Source of the DNA: an uncultured Shimia sp.
GTDB lineage: Bacteria > Pseudomonadota > Alphaproteobacteria > Rhodobacterales > Rhodobacteraceae
Assembly: GCF_947493595.1 (NCBI RefSeq)
Contig: NZ_CANLRL010000008.1
Location: 164,993-228,992 of the forward strand
Direction of reading: 5' to 3'
Length of the DNA stretch: 64,000 nucleotides
Shown here one piece after another: positions 35,604-44,513 of this stretch (positions are counted from its first letter, which is position 1; every line of letters starts with the position of its first letter). Both the position numbers and the translations under genes were made by a program. Under the pieces are notes generated by a model. The model saw only the letters and a list, made by a program, of their open reading frames with translations, searched no databases and was not told where the DNA came from.

Positions 35604-35639
35604 GTGAAGTTATCGCGCATCCCTTTCGCGATAATTCAC
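35604..35639. promoter_or_regulatory. Inverted repeat, candidate operator of the XRE regulator
   Basis: GTGAAGTTATCGCG (35604-35617) and CGCGATAATTCAC (35627-35639) are complementary except for one extra G, with 9 bases between them. It lies 80 bases upstream of the XRE start. An RNA hairpin is the alternative reading, though no T-run follows. Confidence 0.5.
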
Positions 35640-35805
35640 CTTAGCAGTTTTCGCCTTATAATCAAGGGAAAGAATGTGTCTTACCCCTTCTGGATAGAGT
35701 AGCCCATTCAATCGGAGATTGTCATGTTAAGCACTTTCTACTCCGTTAAATGCTCAGCCAGAGGGTGACGTCGTGTCGCAATCCTCTGTTTTCAAGGGAT
35801 CAGCT

Positions 35806-35833
35806 TTGACTTGATCGCGGACGCATGTGTATT
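35806..35833 (+). promoter_or_regulatory. Candidate promoter of the quinone reductase gene
   Basis: TTGACT, 16 bases, TGTATT, ending 24 bases before the ATG at 35858. Pattern match only. Confidence 0.4.
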
Positions 35834-35857
35834 CGAACCTGAGATCAGGAGATTAAG

Positions 35858-36820
35858 ATGCGCGCTTTTCAAGTAACGTCCCATGACACCGCCCCCAGCC
35901 TTGTTGATATTGCCAACCCCGAACCCGGCCCCGGCGAGATCCGGGTGAAGATCAAAGCCTGCGCGTTGAATTTTGGCGATCTGCTGATGATCAAAGGCAG
36001 CTATCAGGCCACCCCTCCGGTGCCATTTACGCTGGGCATGGAAGTGGCGGGTGTGGTGGACGCGCTGGGGCCGGACACCGATGGGCCTGCGGTTGGCTCG
36101 AATGTATTGGTGTTTGGTGGCAGCGGTGGGCTGGCCGAGTTTGGCGTCTATCCGGCCGAAAGCGCCGTGCCGATGCCCAAAGGCATGAGTTATGAAGATG
36201 CGGCGGCCTTCCCTGTGGCCTATGGCACCAGCCACGTCGCGCTGGACCATCGCGCCAAGCTGCAACCGGGGGAGAACCTTCTGGTATTGGGCGCGGCCGG
36301 AGGTGTTGGCCTGACAGCGGTTGAGTTGGGCAAGCTGATGGGCGCCAATGTAATTGCCTGTGCCCGCGGTGCCGACAAGCTTGCCGTGGCCAAAGCGGCA
36401 GGGGCGGATCACCTGATCGACGCCAAGACCGCCGACATCCGTGCAGAAGTGAAGGCCCTGGGTGGCGCGGATGTGGTCTATGACCCTGTGGGCGGGGATC
36501 AGTTCAAAGCCGCCTTCCGCGCCTGCAACCCCGAGGCGCGTCTATTGCCATTGGGTTTTGCCAGCGGAGAGGTGCCGCAAATTCCGGCCAACCACTTACT
36601 GGTGAAAAACCTGACGGTGATTGGCCTCTATTGGGGCGGGTATCTGTCGTTCAAGCCGGGGGTATTGACCGGCAGCATGCAAACCCTGTTTGACTGGTAC
36701 GGCGCGGGAAAGCTGAAACCACATGTCAGCCATGTCTTGCCGTTGGAGCAGGCCGCAGAGGCCTATGAACTTCTGCGCAGTCGCAATTCCACCGGCAAGG
36801 TGGTTGTGACGGTGGACTAG
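35858..36820 (+). CDS. NADPH:quinone oxidoreductase-type MDR protein
   Basis: 320 residues of the medium-chain dehydrogenase/reductase superfamily without the zinc-binding cysteines, as in the Qor branch. The GroES-like N-terminal domain (PEPGPGEIRVKIKACALNFG) is followed by a Rossmann domain with VLGAAGGVGLTAVELGKLMG and a basic-to-Asp turn for NADPH. It probably reduces quinones or enones. AGGAG precedes the ATG. It ends 3 bases from the convergent lysR stop. Confidence 0.9.
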   Translation: MRAFQVTSHDTAPSLVDIANPEPGPGEIRVKIKACALNFGDLLMIKGSYQATPPVPFTLGMEVAGVVDALGPDTDGPAVGSNVLVFGGSGGLAEFGVYPAESAVPMPKGMSYEDAAAFPVAYGTSHVALDHRAKLQPGENLLVLGAAGGVGLTAVELGKLMGANVIACARGADKLAVAKAAGADHLIDAKTADIRAEVKALGGADVVYDPVGGDQFKAAFRACNPEARLLPLGFASGEVPQIPANHLLVKNLTVIGLYWGGYLSFKPGVLTGSMQTLFDWYGAGKLKPHVSHVLPLEQAAEAYELLRSRNSTGKVVVTVD

Positions 36821-36823
36821 AGG

Positions 36824-37717
36824 TTAACCCACCACCCCAAGCCGCGGCGGGCTTTCGACCGGTGCGTGCATGGACAGGAAGCTCTTGCGGATCAATTCGG
36901 CCAAATGGGCGATCACATCGCCCTTGGCCTGCTCTGCGCCATACATGTTGATGTGCTGCTCGCCCAGTTCGGGCAGCGCGCCACCATGATCGATGACCTC
37001 CAGATGACGCGGCTCGGTGCCAAGCAACATCTCACCAACCCCAAGATCCGCCGCAATAGTTGCCTCTACCGTGCGATCCGATTCTGTTTCCAGTGCGGAA
37101 TCCCATTCGATGCCTGCACGATCCAGCGCCGAAATTGCCCGCTGCCGGAACAGGCACTGACGGGCAGAGGCAAAGGGAAATGGCCGGCGACGCCAACTCG
37201 CCCCCCCCGGTGCGCCAATCCAGACCAGTGGCAAGGTACACAATCCTTCAGCGCCATCTGGCGTGTTGGTTTCCGTGGTCAGGATCAAGTCAATCTCGCC
37301 CTTATCAAACAGCTGTTTCAGCTCCAGCGTATAAGATGAACACAGATTGACTTTCACTCGCGGAAAAGCGGCCGCGAACTGCTGCATGACGCGCGGGATG
37401 GTCGGGTAGACAATGTCATGTGGCACTCCAAGTGTGACCGCGCCCTCAAACTCATCATGGCTCAAACGGCGCATGATCTCATCGTTGAGCGTGACCATAC
37501 GACGGGCATAGCCAAGCATCTGCTCCCCCGCCGGGGTGAGGGCAATGCCACGCCCAGAGCGGTCCAAAAGCGCGACACCAATTAACTCTTCCAGACGTTT
37601 GAGCTGCATAGAGACCGCCGATTGGGTGAGATGCAGGAAGCCAGCCGCCTTTGTCACACCGCCCATATCGGCAACGGCAACAAAACTGCGGAGCGTGGTT
37701 ACATCAAGATTGCGCAT
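36824..37717 (-). CDS. LysR-family transcriptional regulator
   Basis: 297 residues: winged helix-turn-helix at 1-62 (LRSFVAVADMGGVTKAAGFL, HLTQSAVSMQLKRLEELIG), then a substrate-binding domain beginning EGAVTLGVPHDIVYPTIPRV. The regulator is divergent from a small DUF1127 gene, and two ATC-N9-GAT inverted repeats between them are good LysR-type binding sites, so it probably controls its own gene and that neighbour. The effector is unknown. GGAGA precedes the start. Confidence 0.92.
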   Translation of the reverse strand: MRNLDVTTLRSFVAVADMGGVTKAAGFLHLTQSAVSMQLKRLEELIGVALLDRSGRGIALTPAGEQMLGYARRMVTLNDEIMRRLSHDEFEGAVTLGVPHDIVYPTIPRVMQQFAAAFPRVKVNLCSSYTLELKQLFDKGEIDLILTTETNTPDGAEGLCTLPLVWIGAPGGASWRRRPFPFASARQCLFRQRAISALDRAGIEWDSALETESDRTVEATIAADLGVGEMLLGTEPRHLEVIDHGGALPELGEQHINMYGAEQAKGDVIAHLAELIRKSFLSMHAPVESPPRLGVVG

Positions 37718-37752
37718 GGCTGTCTCCCTTTAGATCACTGTTCTTGAACACA

Positions 37753-37769
37753 CATCATGAAACGTGATG
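37753..37769. promoter_or_regulatory. LysR-type binding site, lysR-proximal
   Basis: CATCA-N7-TGATG, containing ATC-N9-GAT (T-N11-A). It lies 36 bases upstream of the lysR start, suiting autoregulation. Confidence 0.55.
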
Positions 37770-37818
37770 AAGTCCGTCACAAACATTCGCTTTCTAAATA
37801 CACGCATCCACCGATATA

Positions 37819-37835
37819 CATCAAGTAATTTGATG
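37819..37835. promoter_or_regulatory. LysR-type binding site, DUF1127-proximal
   Basis: CATCAA-GTAAT-TTGATG, a perfect 6-bp inverted repeat containing ATC-N9-GAT. Its centre is 66 bases from that of the first site, close to six helical turns. It ends 41 bases before the DUF1127 start. Confidence 0.6.
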
Positions 37836-37876
37836 CACAGACCAAGACCAATCGCAAATCAGGAAAGGAACGACCC

Positions 37877-38086
37877 ATGGCCTTCATCACCACTTCATCC
37901 GCGAGCTCCCGTGGTTCCAAGTTTTCCCTGTCCCGCCTGACGCAGGCCTTTGCCGTCCTGCGCCAGCGCCGCCAGTTGGCCCGGCTGGACGCCGCCGCCC
38001 TGCACGACATGGGCCTGACCCAAGCCGATGTGGACTGCGAATTGAGCCGCTCCGCCTGGGATGTGCCAGCGCATTGGCGCGGATAA
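37877..38086 (+). CDS. DUF1127 small basic protein (second copy)
   Basis: 69 residues with the DUF1127 core LRQRRQLARLDAAALHDMGL near residues 28-47, but a different tail (TQADVDCELSRSAWDVPAHW) from the copy at 23953-24168 and no hairpin RNA downstream. AGGAA eight bases before the ATG marks the start. Divergence from lysR with paired LysR sites suggests it is that regulator's main target. Members of this family are small, basic and, where studied, bind RNA or affect metabolism; the role here is unknown. Confidence 0.88.
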   Translation: MAFITTSSASSRGSKFSLSRLTQAFAVLRQRRQLARLDAAALHDMGLTQADVDCELSRSAWDVPAHWRG

Positions 38087-38228
38087 GACAAACGTTAACA
38101 TTGATGCGGATTTTCGCCGGTTTTGACGGCGGAAATCCTTGAATTCACGCCTCCCGTCACCGATATTCTCTGATGAAACCCTCTGAACGTCAGGTTCTGG
38201 GGGCAATAAAGTTAACTCGGAGGCTTTG

Positions 38229-38987
38229 ATGGCTGAATTTGACACGATCCGCAGCACGGCGACCGCCAGCGCGGCTCATATCGACGCGGGTCTGCGCGCC
38301 CACATGAACAAAGTGTATGGCAACATGTCCGTTGGCATGCTGATCACTTTCGCCGCAGCATGGGCGCTGTCCGGCCTGGCCGTTGCGACCGATCCTGCGA
38401 CCGGCGCAAAAATGCTGACATCATTGGGCAATGCGCTTTATGCCTCCCCTCTGAAGTGGGTCATCATGTTTGCCCCTTTGGCGATGGTGTTTGGCTTTGG
38501 CATGGCGATCAACCGCCTGTCCGCCGCTGGCGCACAGCTGTTCTTCTACACGTTTGCAGCCCTGATGGGCGCATCGATCAGCTCGATCTTCCTGGTGTTC
38601 ACCGGTGAGTCGATCATCCAGACCTTCCTGATCACATCGATCGCCTTTGCGGGTCTGTCGCTCTATGGCTACACCACCAAGAAGAACCTGTCCGGTCTTG
38701 GCACCTTCCTGATGATGGGTCTGATCGGTCTGATCGTGGCGTCGATTGTGAACATCTTCCTGCAGTCTTCTGCGATGGCGTTTGCAATCTCTGCCATTGG
38801 TGTTTTGATCTTTGCTGCGCTGACCGCATATGACACGCAGAAGATCAAGAACGACTACATCCAGCACGCCCATATGGGTGACAGCGAGTGGCTGGCGAAG
38901 TCTGCGATCATGGGCGCGCTGACCCTGTATCTGGACTTCATCAACCTGTTCATGTTCCTGCTGCAGTTCCTCGGCAACCGCGAGTGA
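38229..38987 (+). CDS. Bax inhibitor-1/YccA family membrane protein
   Basis: 252 residues with seven hydrophobic helices. The family signature is visible in AAGAQLFFYTFAALMGASIS, in GLSLYGYTTKKNLSGLGTF and in the C-terminal LTAYDTQKIKNDY, followed by GALTLYLDFINLFMFLLQFL. These inner-membrane proteins are linked to Ca2+/H+ leak or protease FtsH interaction; the exact role is unknown. CGGAGG six bases before ATG 38229 supports this start. A strong terminator follows. Confidence 0.94.
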   Translation: MAEFDTIRSTATASAAHIDAGLRAHMNKVYGNMSVGMLITFAAAWALSGLAVATDPATGAKMLTSLGNALYASPLKWVIMFAPLAMVFGFGMAINRLSAAGAQLFFYTFAALMGASISSIFLVFTGESIIQTFLITSIAFAGLSLYGYTTKKNLSGLGTFLMMGLIGLIVASIVNIFLQSSAMAFAISAIGVLIFAALTAYDTQKIKNDYIQHAHMGDSEWLAKSAIMGALTLYLDFINLFMFLLQFLGNRE

Positions 38988-39009
38988 TCCGCATAGCATA
39001 GCAATAGAA

Positions 39010-39038
39010 AAGGCCGGTCATTGCGACCGGCCTTTTTT
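39010..39038. terminator. Terminator between BI-1 and GNAT genes
   Basis: AAGGCCGGTC (39010-39019) pairs perfectly with GACCGGCCTT (39024-39033), followed by TTTTTT on the plus strand; AAAA precedes it, so it may also stop the convergent GNAT gene. Confidence 0.9.
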
Positions 39039-39041
39039 GTG

Positions 39042-39569
39042 TCACGCGTATTCTGGGGCGCAAAGGTTGCGGCGCATCTGGATGGCCGGAAAATGCACAC
39101 CAGGGGCCAATGTGAGCTCCACCTCGGTGGTCTCCTCAAAGCCCATAGCTTCATAAAAAGGCCGAGCGGTATACGTGCTCATGCAACTCATTTGACGCAT
39201 ACCATGCGCCTCTGCAGAAGCCAGGGACACATCAATCAATGTGCGTGCAACACCGCGTCGCAGCCAATCCGGGCGGGTGGCCACATGGCGCATGTGCCCA
39301 AGATCGGTGCCACTTACGCCGCGAGACGGGCTGAGATCCGTCCAGCCCCCTGCCCCGACAATGGCGTCGGTTTCTGCACATTCGGCAACAAAATAGGTGC
39401 CGCAGGCCAGCAGAGACGCGCGCGCTTTGGTGATCAGCGGCAGCGCCTCCGTCAGCACGGCTTCTTCATAGTCCTGCGGCAGCAAATCCGGATAGGATTG
39501 AGCAAACAGGTCAGAAACGGCCTGGCGGTCATCAAGGCTGGCGGGGCGGATAAAGAATGGATGGGGCAT
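39042..39569 (-). CDS. GNAT-family N-acetyltransferase
   Basis: 175 residues. The acetyl-CoA site is in HVATRPDWLRRGVARTLIDV (an R/Q-x-x-G-x-A type loop), followed by the usual MSTYTARPFYEAMGFEE near the C-terminus. Substrate is unknown. GGAGGG eight bases before the ATG gives a firm start. It is convergent with the BI-1 gene and upstream of nothing obvious; rpmG lies behind it on the same strand with its own terminator between. Confidence 0.88.
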   Translation of the reverse strand: MPHPFFIRPASLDDRQAVSDLFAQSYPDLLPQDYEEAVLTEALPLITKARASLLACGTYFVAECAETDAIVGAGGWTDLSPSRGVSGTDLGHMRHVATRPDWLRRGVARTLIDVSLASAEAHGMRQMSCMSTYTARPFYEAMGFEETTEVELTLAPGVHFPAIQMRRNLCAPEYA

Positions 39570-39625
39570 TTGGAAACCCTCCTGAAGAAAACGTTTTTTG
39601 TTTTTCAGGCGCGGGTTTCTTTAAA

Positions 39626-39660
39626 AGCAAAAAGCCGCGCCTTGGTTTGGCGCGGCTTTT
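39626..39660 (-). terminator. Terminator of rpmG
   Basis: On the minus strand AAAAGCCGCGCC (39649-39660) pairs perfectly with GGCGCGGCTTTT (39630-39641) and runs into TTTTGC. Confidence 0.9.
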
Positions 39661-39682
39661 GCATGTGTCTCAGAAAGCGATC

Positions 39683-39850
39683 TTACTTGATCTTGCCTTC
39701 TTTGTACTCGACATGCTTGCGCACCACCGGGTCGTATTTACGGACGACCATTTTTTCGGTCATCGTGCGTGCGTTTTTCTTGGTCACGTAGAAATGGCCC
39801 GTGCCCGCGGTCGAGTTCAGACGGATCTTGATGGTCGTCGGCTTCGCCAT
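39683..39850 (-). CDS. rpmG: Large ribosomal subunit protein L33
   Basis: 55 residues, beginning [20 protein letters not shown] and ending in a lysine-rich tail. It lacks the four zinc cysteines, so it is the zinc-free L33 type. GGAGAAG five bases before ATG 39850 marks the start within a longer open frame. A CGGGG-N8-CCCCG hairpin sits just upstream of the ribosome site in the leader. The gene is monocistronic with a strong terminator. Confidence 0.96.
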   Translation of the reverse strand: MAKPTTIKIRLNSTAGTGHFYVTKKNARTMTEKMVVRKYDPVVRKHVEYKEGKIK

Positions 39851-40068
39851 TGTACTTCTCCTGCGCCGGGGCACAGATACCCCGTGTAAATCTCTTGAAG
39901 CCCGCCTTTTAATGATGGCTGGGGCCGAGTCAATGGGGTTGGCGCGGGATTCCTCAAGAAAATTGCAATCCACTGAAAATAACCCCTCGTCACCGCTTTG
40001 CAGGACGGAAACGAAGGAGTAATTTTGCCCGGATACAAAGCGCGTGGGCTCTTTGAAAGGGAAAACAC

Positions 40069-41115
40069 ATGGCTTGGTTCTGGATCGCGACAACGATTCC
40101 CGTGGTGCTGCTGGCGCTTGGCGGGCTGTTGGGTGGTCTATGGGCAGTCGCTGCGCTGGTCTATATGGGTAGCCTTATTCATGTGATGGACCGGTTGGTG
40201 CAAGGCGCAGCGGTAAAAACCGGTGCGGATGGCGAGTTTCCCAGTGGGATGCAGCTGTCGCTGGTGCTGGGCCTCGCGCATTTTCCGCTGATGGTGATTG
40301 CCGTGCTGGCTTTGGCGGGTGCCACAGGGATCAGCCTTGGCGCCAAGGTTTGCTGTTTCATCGCGTTTGGACTGTTCTTTGGACAGGTGAGCAATGCCAA
40401 TGCCCATGAGTTGATCCACAAAGCAGCGCGGTTTCCGCGCAGGCTGGGCATGTGGGTCTATATCTCGCTGCTGTTTGGACATCACACCTCGGCGCACCCC
40501 AAGGTGCATCACATCTGGGTGGCAACTGACAAAGACCCCAATAGCCCCAAAGAGGGCGAGAATTTTTATCAATTCTGGCCGCGGGCGTGGGTTGGATCCT
40601 TTGTCGCCGGATGGCAGGCGGAGACCGCGATGCGCAAGCGAGCTGGTGCCCGCAAATCCCTGCTGCATCCCTATTTGATCTATGTCGGCGGCGCGGTGCT
40701 CTGCCTGGCGGTGGCGGCGCGCTTGGCAGGGCTGGGCGGCATGGTGGCTTATGTGGCGCTGGCGAGTTACGGCAGCATGCAACTATTGTTGTCAGACTAT
40801 GTGCAGCACTATGGTTTGCATCGGCAGATACACGAGAACGGCAAGCCGGAACCGGTGGGGCCAGAGCACAGCTGGAACGCGCCGCAACTTTATACCTCCG
40901 CGCTGATGCTCAATGCGCCGCGTCATTCGGACCACCATATGGTGCCCACGCGGGACTACCCGGCCTTGCAACTGGACAAGGCGACCATGCCCATCCTGCC
41001 GCAGTCATTGCCGTTAATGGCAATTCTGGCGCTCTGGCCGCGCCAATGGCGGCGGGTGATGGATCCCCGTGTTGAGAAACTGAGAGTGGCAAAACTGCGC
41101 GCATCACAGCAATGA
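40069..41115 (+). CDS. AlkB-type membrane di-iron alkane monooxygenase
   Basis: 348 residues with several membrane helices. The eight-histidine di-iron motifs of alkane hydroxylases are in order: NAHELIHK near residue 107, [12 protein letters not shown] near 138, and NAPRHSDHH near 282. In AlkB enzymes these ligands place two irons that hydroxylate terminal carbons using electrons from rubredoxin; no rubredoxin gene is seen nearby. A related fatty-acid or sterol hydroxylase function cannot be ruled out. The start is preceded by AAAGGGAAA. Confidence 0.85.
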   Translation: MAWFWIATTIPVVLLALGGLLGGLWAVAALVYMGSLIHVMDRLVQGAAVKTGADGEFPSGMQLSLVLGLAHFPLMVIAVLALAGATGISLGAKVCCFIAFGLFFGQVSNANAHELIHKAARFPRRLGMWVYISLLFGHHTSAHPKVHHIWVATDKDPNSPKEGENFYQFWPRAWVGSFVAGWQAETAMRKRAGARKSLLHPYLIYVGGAVLCLAVAARLAGLGGMVAYVALASYGSMQLLLSDYVQHYGLHRQIHENGKPEPVGPEHSWNAPQLYTSALMLNAPRHSDHHMVPTRDYPALQLDKATMPILPQSLPLMAILALWPRQWRRVMDPRVEKLRVAKLRASQQ

Positions 41116-41153
41116 GACTGGATTGCTGCCCACACCTCAGGCAGCATGGCGCC

Positions 41154-41552
41154 ATGAAGTATGTGAGCATTGTTTTGGCGCTGTTAAGCAGCGCGGCGGC
41201 GGCAGAAGACGCCATGTCGGCCGCCGAATTTGAAGCCTATGTGTCAGGCAAGACCCTGTTTTATGAGGCGGACGGGCGGCGCTACGGCGTGGAAGAGTAT
41301 CTGTCAGATCGGCGGGTACGGTGGGCGTTTCTGGACGGCAGTGGCCAGTGCAAAGATGGCTACTGGTACGAGGAGGCCGGTCAGATCTGTTTTGTCTATG
41401 AGGACAGCCCCGGGGCTCAGTGCTGGAGTTTCTATGAGGACTCCCGCGGCCTGCGCGCCAAGTTTGAAAATGAGCCGGACGGGCGGCTGCTATATGAGAT
41501 CGAAGACAGCTCCGAAGAGATGTTGTGCCTTGGGCCAGATGTTGGGGTCTAA
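41154..41552 (+). CDS. Periplasmic protein of unknown function
   Basis: 132 residues with a signal peptide (MKYVSIVLALLSSAAAA). The mature protein has four cysteines (GQCKDGYWYEEAGQICFVYE, AQCWSF, EEMLCLG) and is acidic and aromatic-rich, suggesting a small disulfide-bonded domain. The start is ATG 41154 because it begins the signal. It follows alkB by 38 bases on the same strand, so the two may be cotranscribed. No family is recognised. Confidence 0.72.
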   Translation: MKYVSIVLALLSSAAAAEDAMSAAEFEAYVSGKTLFYEADGRRYGVEEYLSDRRVRWAFLDGSGQCKDGYWYEEAGQICFVYEDSPGAQCWSFYEDSRGLRAKFENEPDGRLLYEIEDSSEEMLCLGPDVGV

Positions 41553-41561
41553 GCGACAGCT

Positions 41562-43097
41562 TTAGAACAGGCTGCCCTGCTCAGGTGGCGGCGTTTTCTT
41601 CGCTTTGGGTTTTGGCGCAGGCTTGGGCTTTTCAGCTGCAGGCTGCGGCGGTGCAGATGGGACAACTGCGCCCCCTGACCCAACGGACAGGCGACCATCG
41701 GCAAATTCAATTTCCAAAGCGTTGGCGGCGGAGGCCTCAGCGGAGGTTTTCACCAAAGCCCCATCCCCGCGCACCACGGCGTAACCGCGTTGCAACGTGG
41801 CGGTGTAGCTGAGCGTTTCACGCATCCGGTCCAATGAGGCGAGACGATCTTTCAGTGTTTGCACCTGACGGGTGCCTCCATCTGAAAGACGACGCGAAAG
41901 TTCCGAGACCTTTTCCTTTCTCAGGCCAATGTTTCGCTCGAGCGCTTTCTGTGAAAGACGGTCACTGAACCCTTGGTGCTTTTGCTTGTGAACCGCGATA
42001 ATCCGCAGCAACGTCTTGTCGCTCAATCCACCACTTTTCTGCGCCAAGGTAACACGACGCGCCTGCACACCAGCCTGCAAGACTCGAGGCAGAGCATCCG
42101 TCGCTGCATCAAGTCGCTGTCGCGGGGTTTGCAGCAGGGTGTCGGCACGCGGCAGCGCACGGGCCAGATCCCGCAGGCGTTGGTCGCGTTGGCGCAACCC
42201 TTGCTCCAGCCCCCGAGTGAGGCGCGCGCCTTGTTCTTCAACCCAAGCCAGCATGTCGAGCCGCACCGGCACAGCCAGTTCAGCCGCTGCCGTTGGGGTT
42301 GGCGCGCGTTTGTCGGAGACAAAGTCAATCAGCGTAGTGTCGGTTTCGTGGCCGACAGCGGAGATCAACGGGATATCAGAGGCCGCAGCGGCCCGCGCGA
42401 CCACTTCTTCGTTAAAGCCCCAGAGGTCTTCGATGCTGCCACCGCCTCGGGCGACAATGATAAGATCCGGACGCGGCATCGCCCCGCCGGGGGTCATTTG
42501 GTTAAAGCCATTGATGGCGTTGGCCACCTGTTTGGCACATTGCTCCCCCTGCACCGCGACAGGCCACAACAGCACTTTGCGCGGGAAGCGGTCCCGCAGG
42601 CGGTGCAGAATGTCACGGATCACGGCCCCGCTAGGCGAGGTCACCACGCCGATGATTTCCGGCAGATAGGGCAGCGGCTTTTTGCTTTCCTGCGCAAACA
42701 GGCCTTCGGCCTGCAACATGGCTTTGCGTTTTTCCAGCATCGCCATCAGCGCGCCGACACCGGCCGGCTTCAGGTCTTCGATCACCAGTTGGTATTTGGA
42801 TTGGCCCGGGAAGGTGGTGAGCCGCCCGGTGGCAACCACTTCCATGCCTTCTTCGGGACGGGTGGACACACGCGCCGCGACGCCTTTCCACATTACACCT
42901 GCAATCACGGAGCGGTCGTCTTTCAGGTCGAGATAGACATGCCCCGAGCGCGGAAAAGATACCCGCCCGATCTCGCCTTTTATGCGCACATGGGAGAACT
43001 CGCCCTCGATCATACGTTTGATCGCGCCGGAGAGTTCGGTGACGCTGAATTCCGGGGCGTTTTCGCCCTCTCTTGGGTCGTCGATCAGATCAGACAT
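41562..43097 (-). CDS. xseA: Exodeoxyribonuclease VII large subunit
   Basis: 511 residues. The N-terminal OB fold (FSVTELSGAIKRMIEGEFSH, VRIKGEIGRVSFPRSGHVY) is followed by the nuclease core with IVARGGGSIEDLWGFNEE and SAVGHETDTTLIDFVSDKRA, then long coiled-coil regions and a basic, proline-rich C-terminal tail (PKPAPKPKAKKTPPPEQGSL). With XseB it degrades single-stranded DNA to oligonucleotides. ATG 43097 is taken as start; a TTG at 43133 would extend it. It is divergent from purD. Confidence 0.94.
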   Translation of the reverse strand: MSDLIDDPREGENAPEFSVTELSGAIKRMIEGEFSHVRIKGEIGRVSFPRSGHVYLDLKDDRSVIAGVMWKGVAARVSTRPEEGMEVVATGRLTTFPGQSKYQLVIEDLKPAGVGALMAMLEKRKAMLQAEGLFAQESKKPLPYLPEIIGVVTSPSGAVIRDILHRLRDRFPRKVLLWPVAVQGEQCAKQVANAINGFNQMTPGGAMPRPDLIIVARGGGSIEDLWGFNEEVVARAAAASDIPLISAVGHETDTTLIDFVSDKRAPTPTAAAELAVPVRLDMLAWVEEQGARLTRGLEQGLRQRDQRLRDLARALPRADTLLQTPRQRLDAATDALPRVLQAGVQARRVTLAQKSGGLSDKTLLRIIAVHKQKHQGFSDRLSQKALERNIGLRKEKVSELSRRLSDGGTRQVQTLKDRLASLDRMRETLSYTATLQRGYAVVRGDGALVKTSAEASAANALEIEFADGRLSVGSGGAVVPSAPPQPAAEKPKPAPKPKAKKTPPPEQGSLF

Positions 43098-43180
43098 GGG
43101 TGCGCTGCTCAGTTCCCTTGTTTCCTGTGCCAAGCCACCTTAGAACGCCGCAAAGCGGAGGCCAAGCGGAAGGCGGCAAC

Positions 43181-44443
43181 ATGAACATTCTTATTCTCGG
43201 CAGCGGTGGACGTGAGCACGCACTGGCATGGGCGGTGATGCAGAACCCGAAATGCGACAAGCTGATTGTGGCACCGGGCAACGCGGGCATCGCGCAGATC
43301 GCGGAATGCGCCAGCTTTGACATCGAGGATGGCGGCGAGGTTGTGACCTTTGTGGCGGCCAATGCGATTGATTTTGTCATTGTCGGCCCAGAAGCGCCGC
43401 TGGCCAACGGTGTGGCGGACCGGCTGCGCGAAGCGGGCGTGCTGGTGTTTGGACCGTCCAAGGCAGCCGCACGATTGGAAGCCTCCAAGAGCTTCACCAA
43501 AGAGATTTGTGACGCGGCCAATGCGCCCACGGCGGGCTATGGACACTTCACCGATGCAGAAGCCGCCAAAGCCTACATCCGCGAGCAAGGCGCACCCATT
43601 GTGGTGAAAGCCGACGGTCTTGCGGCTGGCAAAGGTGTGATTGTGGCGATGGACCTGCAAACCGCTTTGGATGCGGTAGACGACATGTTTGGCGGCGCCT
43701 TTGGTGGCGCGGGGGCCGAAGTGGTGGTCGAAGAGTTCATGGAAGGCGAAGAGGCCTCGTTCTTCATCCTGTGTGACGGCAAGACCGCCCTGCCTGTGGG
43801 CACCGCGCAAGACCACAAGCGTGTGGGCGAAGGCGACACGGGCCTAAACACCGGTGGTATGGGCGCTTACTCGCCTGCGCCAGTGTTGTCCGATGAGATT
43901 GCGCAAAAGGCGCTGGATGAGATCGTGCAGCCCACCATTGATGAGATGGCAAAGCGCGGCACGCCGTATCAGGGTGTGCTCTACGTCGGTCTGATGATCA
44001 AGGACGGTCAGCCACGCCTGGTGGAATACAACGTGCGTTTTGGCGATCCGGAGTGTCAGGTGCTGATGATGCGGCTAGGAGCACAGGCGATGGATCTGAT
44101 ACATGCGGCGGCTGAAGAGCGGCTGCATGAGGCGCAGGTGAATTGGGCCGATGATCATGCGATCACCGTGGTGATGGCGGCCAATGGCTATCCCGGGTCT
44201 TATGAGAAGGGCTCTGTGATTGGCGGGCTGGACGCCATCACGTCCGACAGCAAGAACATGGTGTTCCACGCGGGCACCACCGAGAAAGACGGCCAGATCA
44301 CCGCGTCCGGTGGCCGTGTTCTGAACGTCACCGCGCGGGGCGCCAGCCTGCAGGAAGCGCGCGATCAGGCTTATGCCATGGTCGATGCGATTGATTGGCC
44401 TGGCGGGTTTTACCGTCGCGACATCGGCTGGCGCGCGCTCTAA
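43181..44443 (+). CDS. purD: Phosphoribosylamine-glycine ligase
   Basis: 420 residues, normal for PurD, which joins glycine to phosphoribosylamine in purine synthesis. The N-domain begins MNILILGSGGREHALAWAV; the ATP-grasp part has VKADGLAAGKGVIVA, NTGGMGAYSPAP and VEYNVRFGDPECQVLMMRL. GGAAGG upstream of ATG 43181 identifies the start within a longer open frame. It is divergent from xseA with 83 bases between starts. Confidence 0.97.
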   Translation: MNILILGSGGREHALAWAVMQNPKCDKLIVAPGNAGIAQIAECASFDIEDGGEVVTFVAANAIDFVIVGPEAPLANGVADRLREAGVLVFGPSKAAARLEASKSFTKEICDAANAPTAGYGHFTDAEAAKAYIREQGAPIVVKADGLAAGKGVIVAMDLQTALDAVDDMFGGAFGGAGAEVVVEEFMEGEEASFFILCDGKTALPVGTAQDHKRVGEGDTGLNTGGMGAYSPAPVLSDEIAQKALDEIVQPTIDEMAKRGTPYQGVLYVGLMIKDGQPRLVEYNVRFGDPECQVLMMRLGAQAMDLIHAAAEERLHEAQVNWADDHAITVVMAANGYPGSYEKGSVIGGLDAITSDSKNMVFHAGTTEKDGQITASGGRVLNVTARGASLQEARDQAYAMVDAIDWPGGFYRRDIGWRAL

Positions 44444-44513
44444 TAGGTAGTTTTGCGGGCGTTGCGCCAAGGTGTGCAGCGCCCTATTCTCCGCCTGAAT
44501 TGGGGGAGATGAC

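Larger units (their letters stand above)
35525..35857. other. 333-base divergent intergenic region (XRE gene / quinone reductase)
   Basis: No credible gene. It holds the inverted repeat at 35604-35639, a weaker GGGAAAGA-ATGTG-TCTTACCC repeat near 35667-35687 and a promoter-like TTGACT-N16-TGTATT at 35806-35833 facing the quinone reductase gene. Confidence 0.6.
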
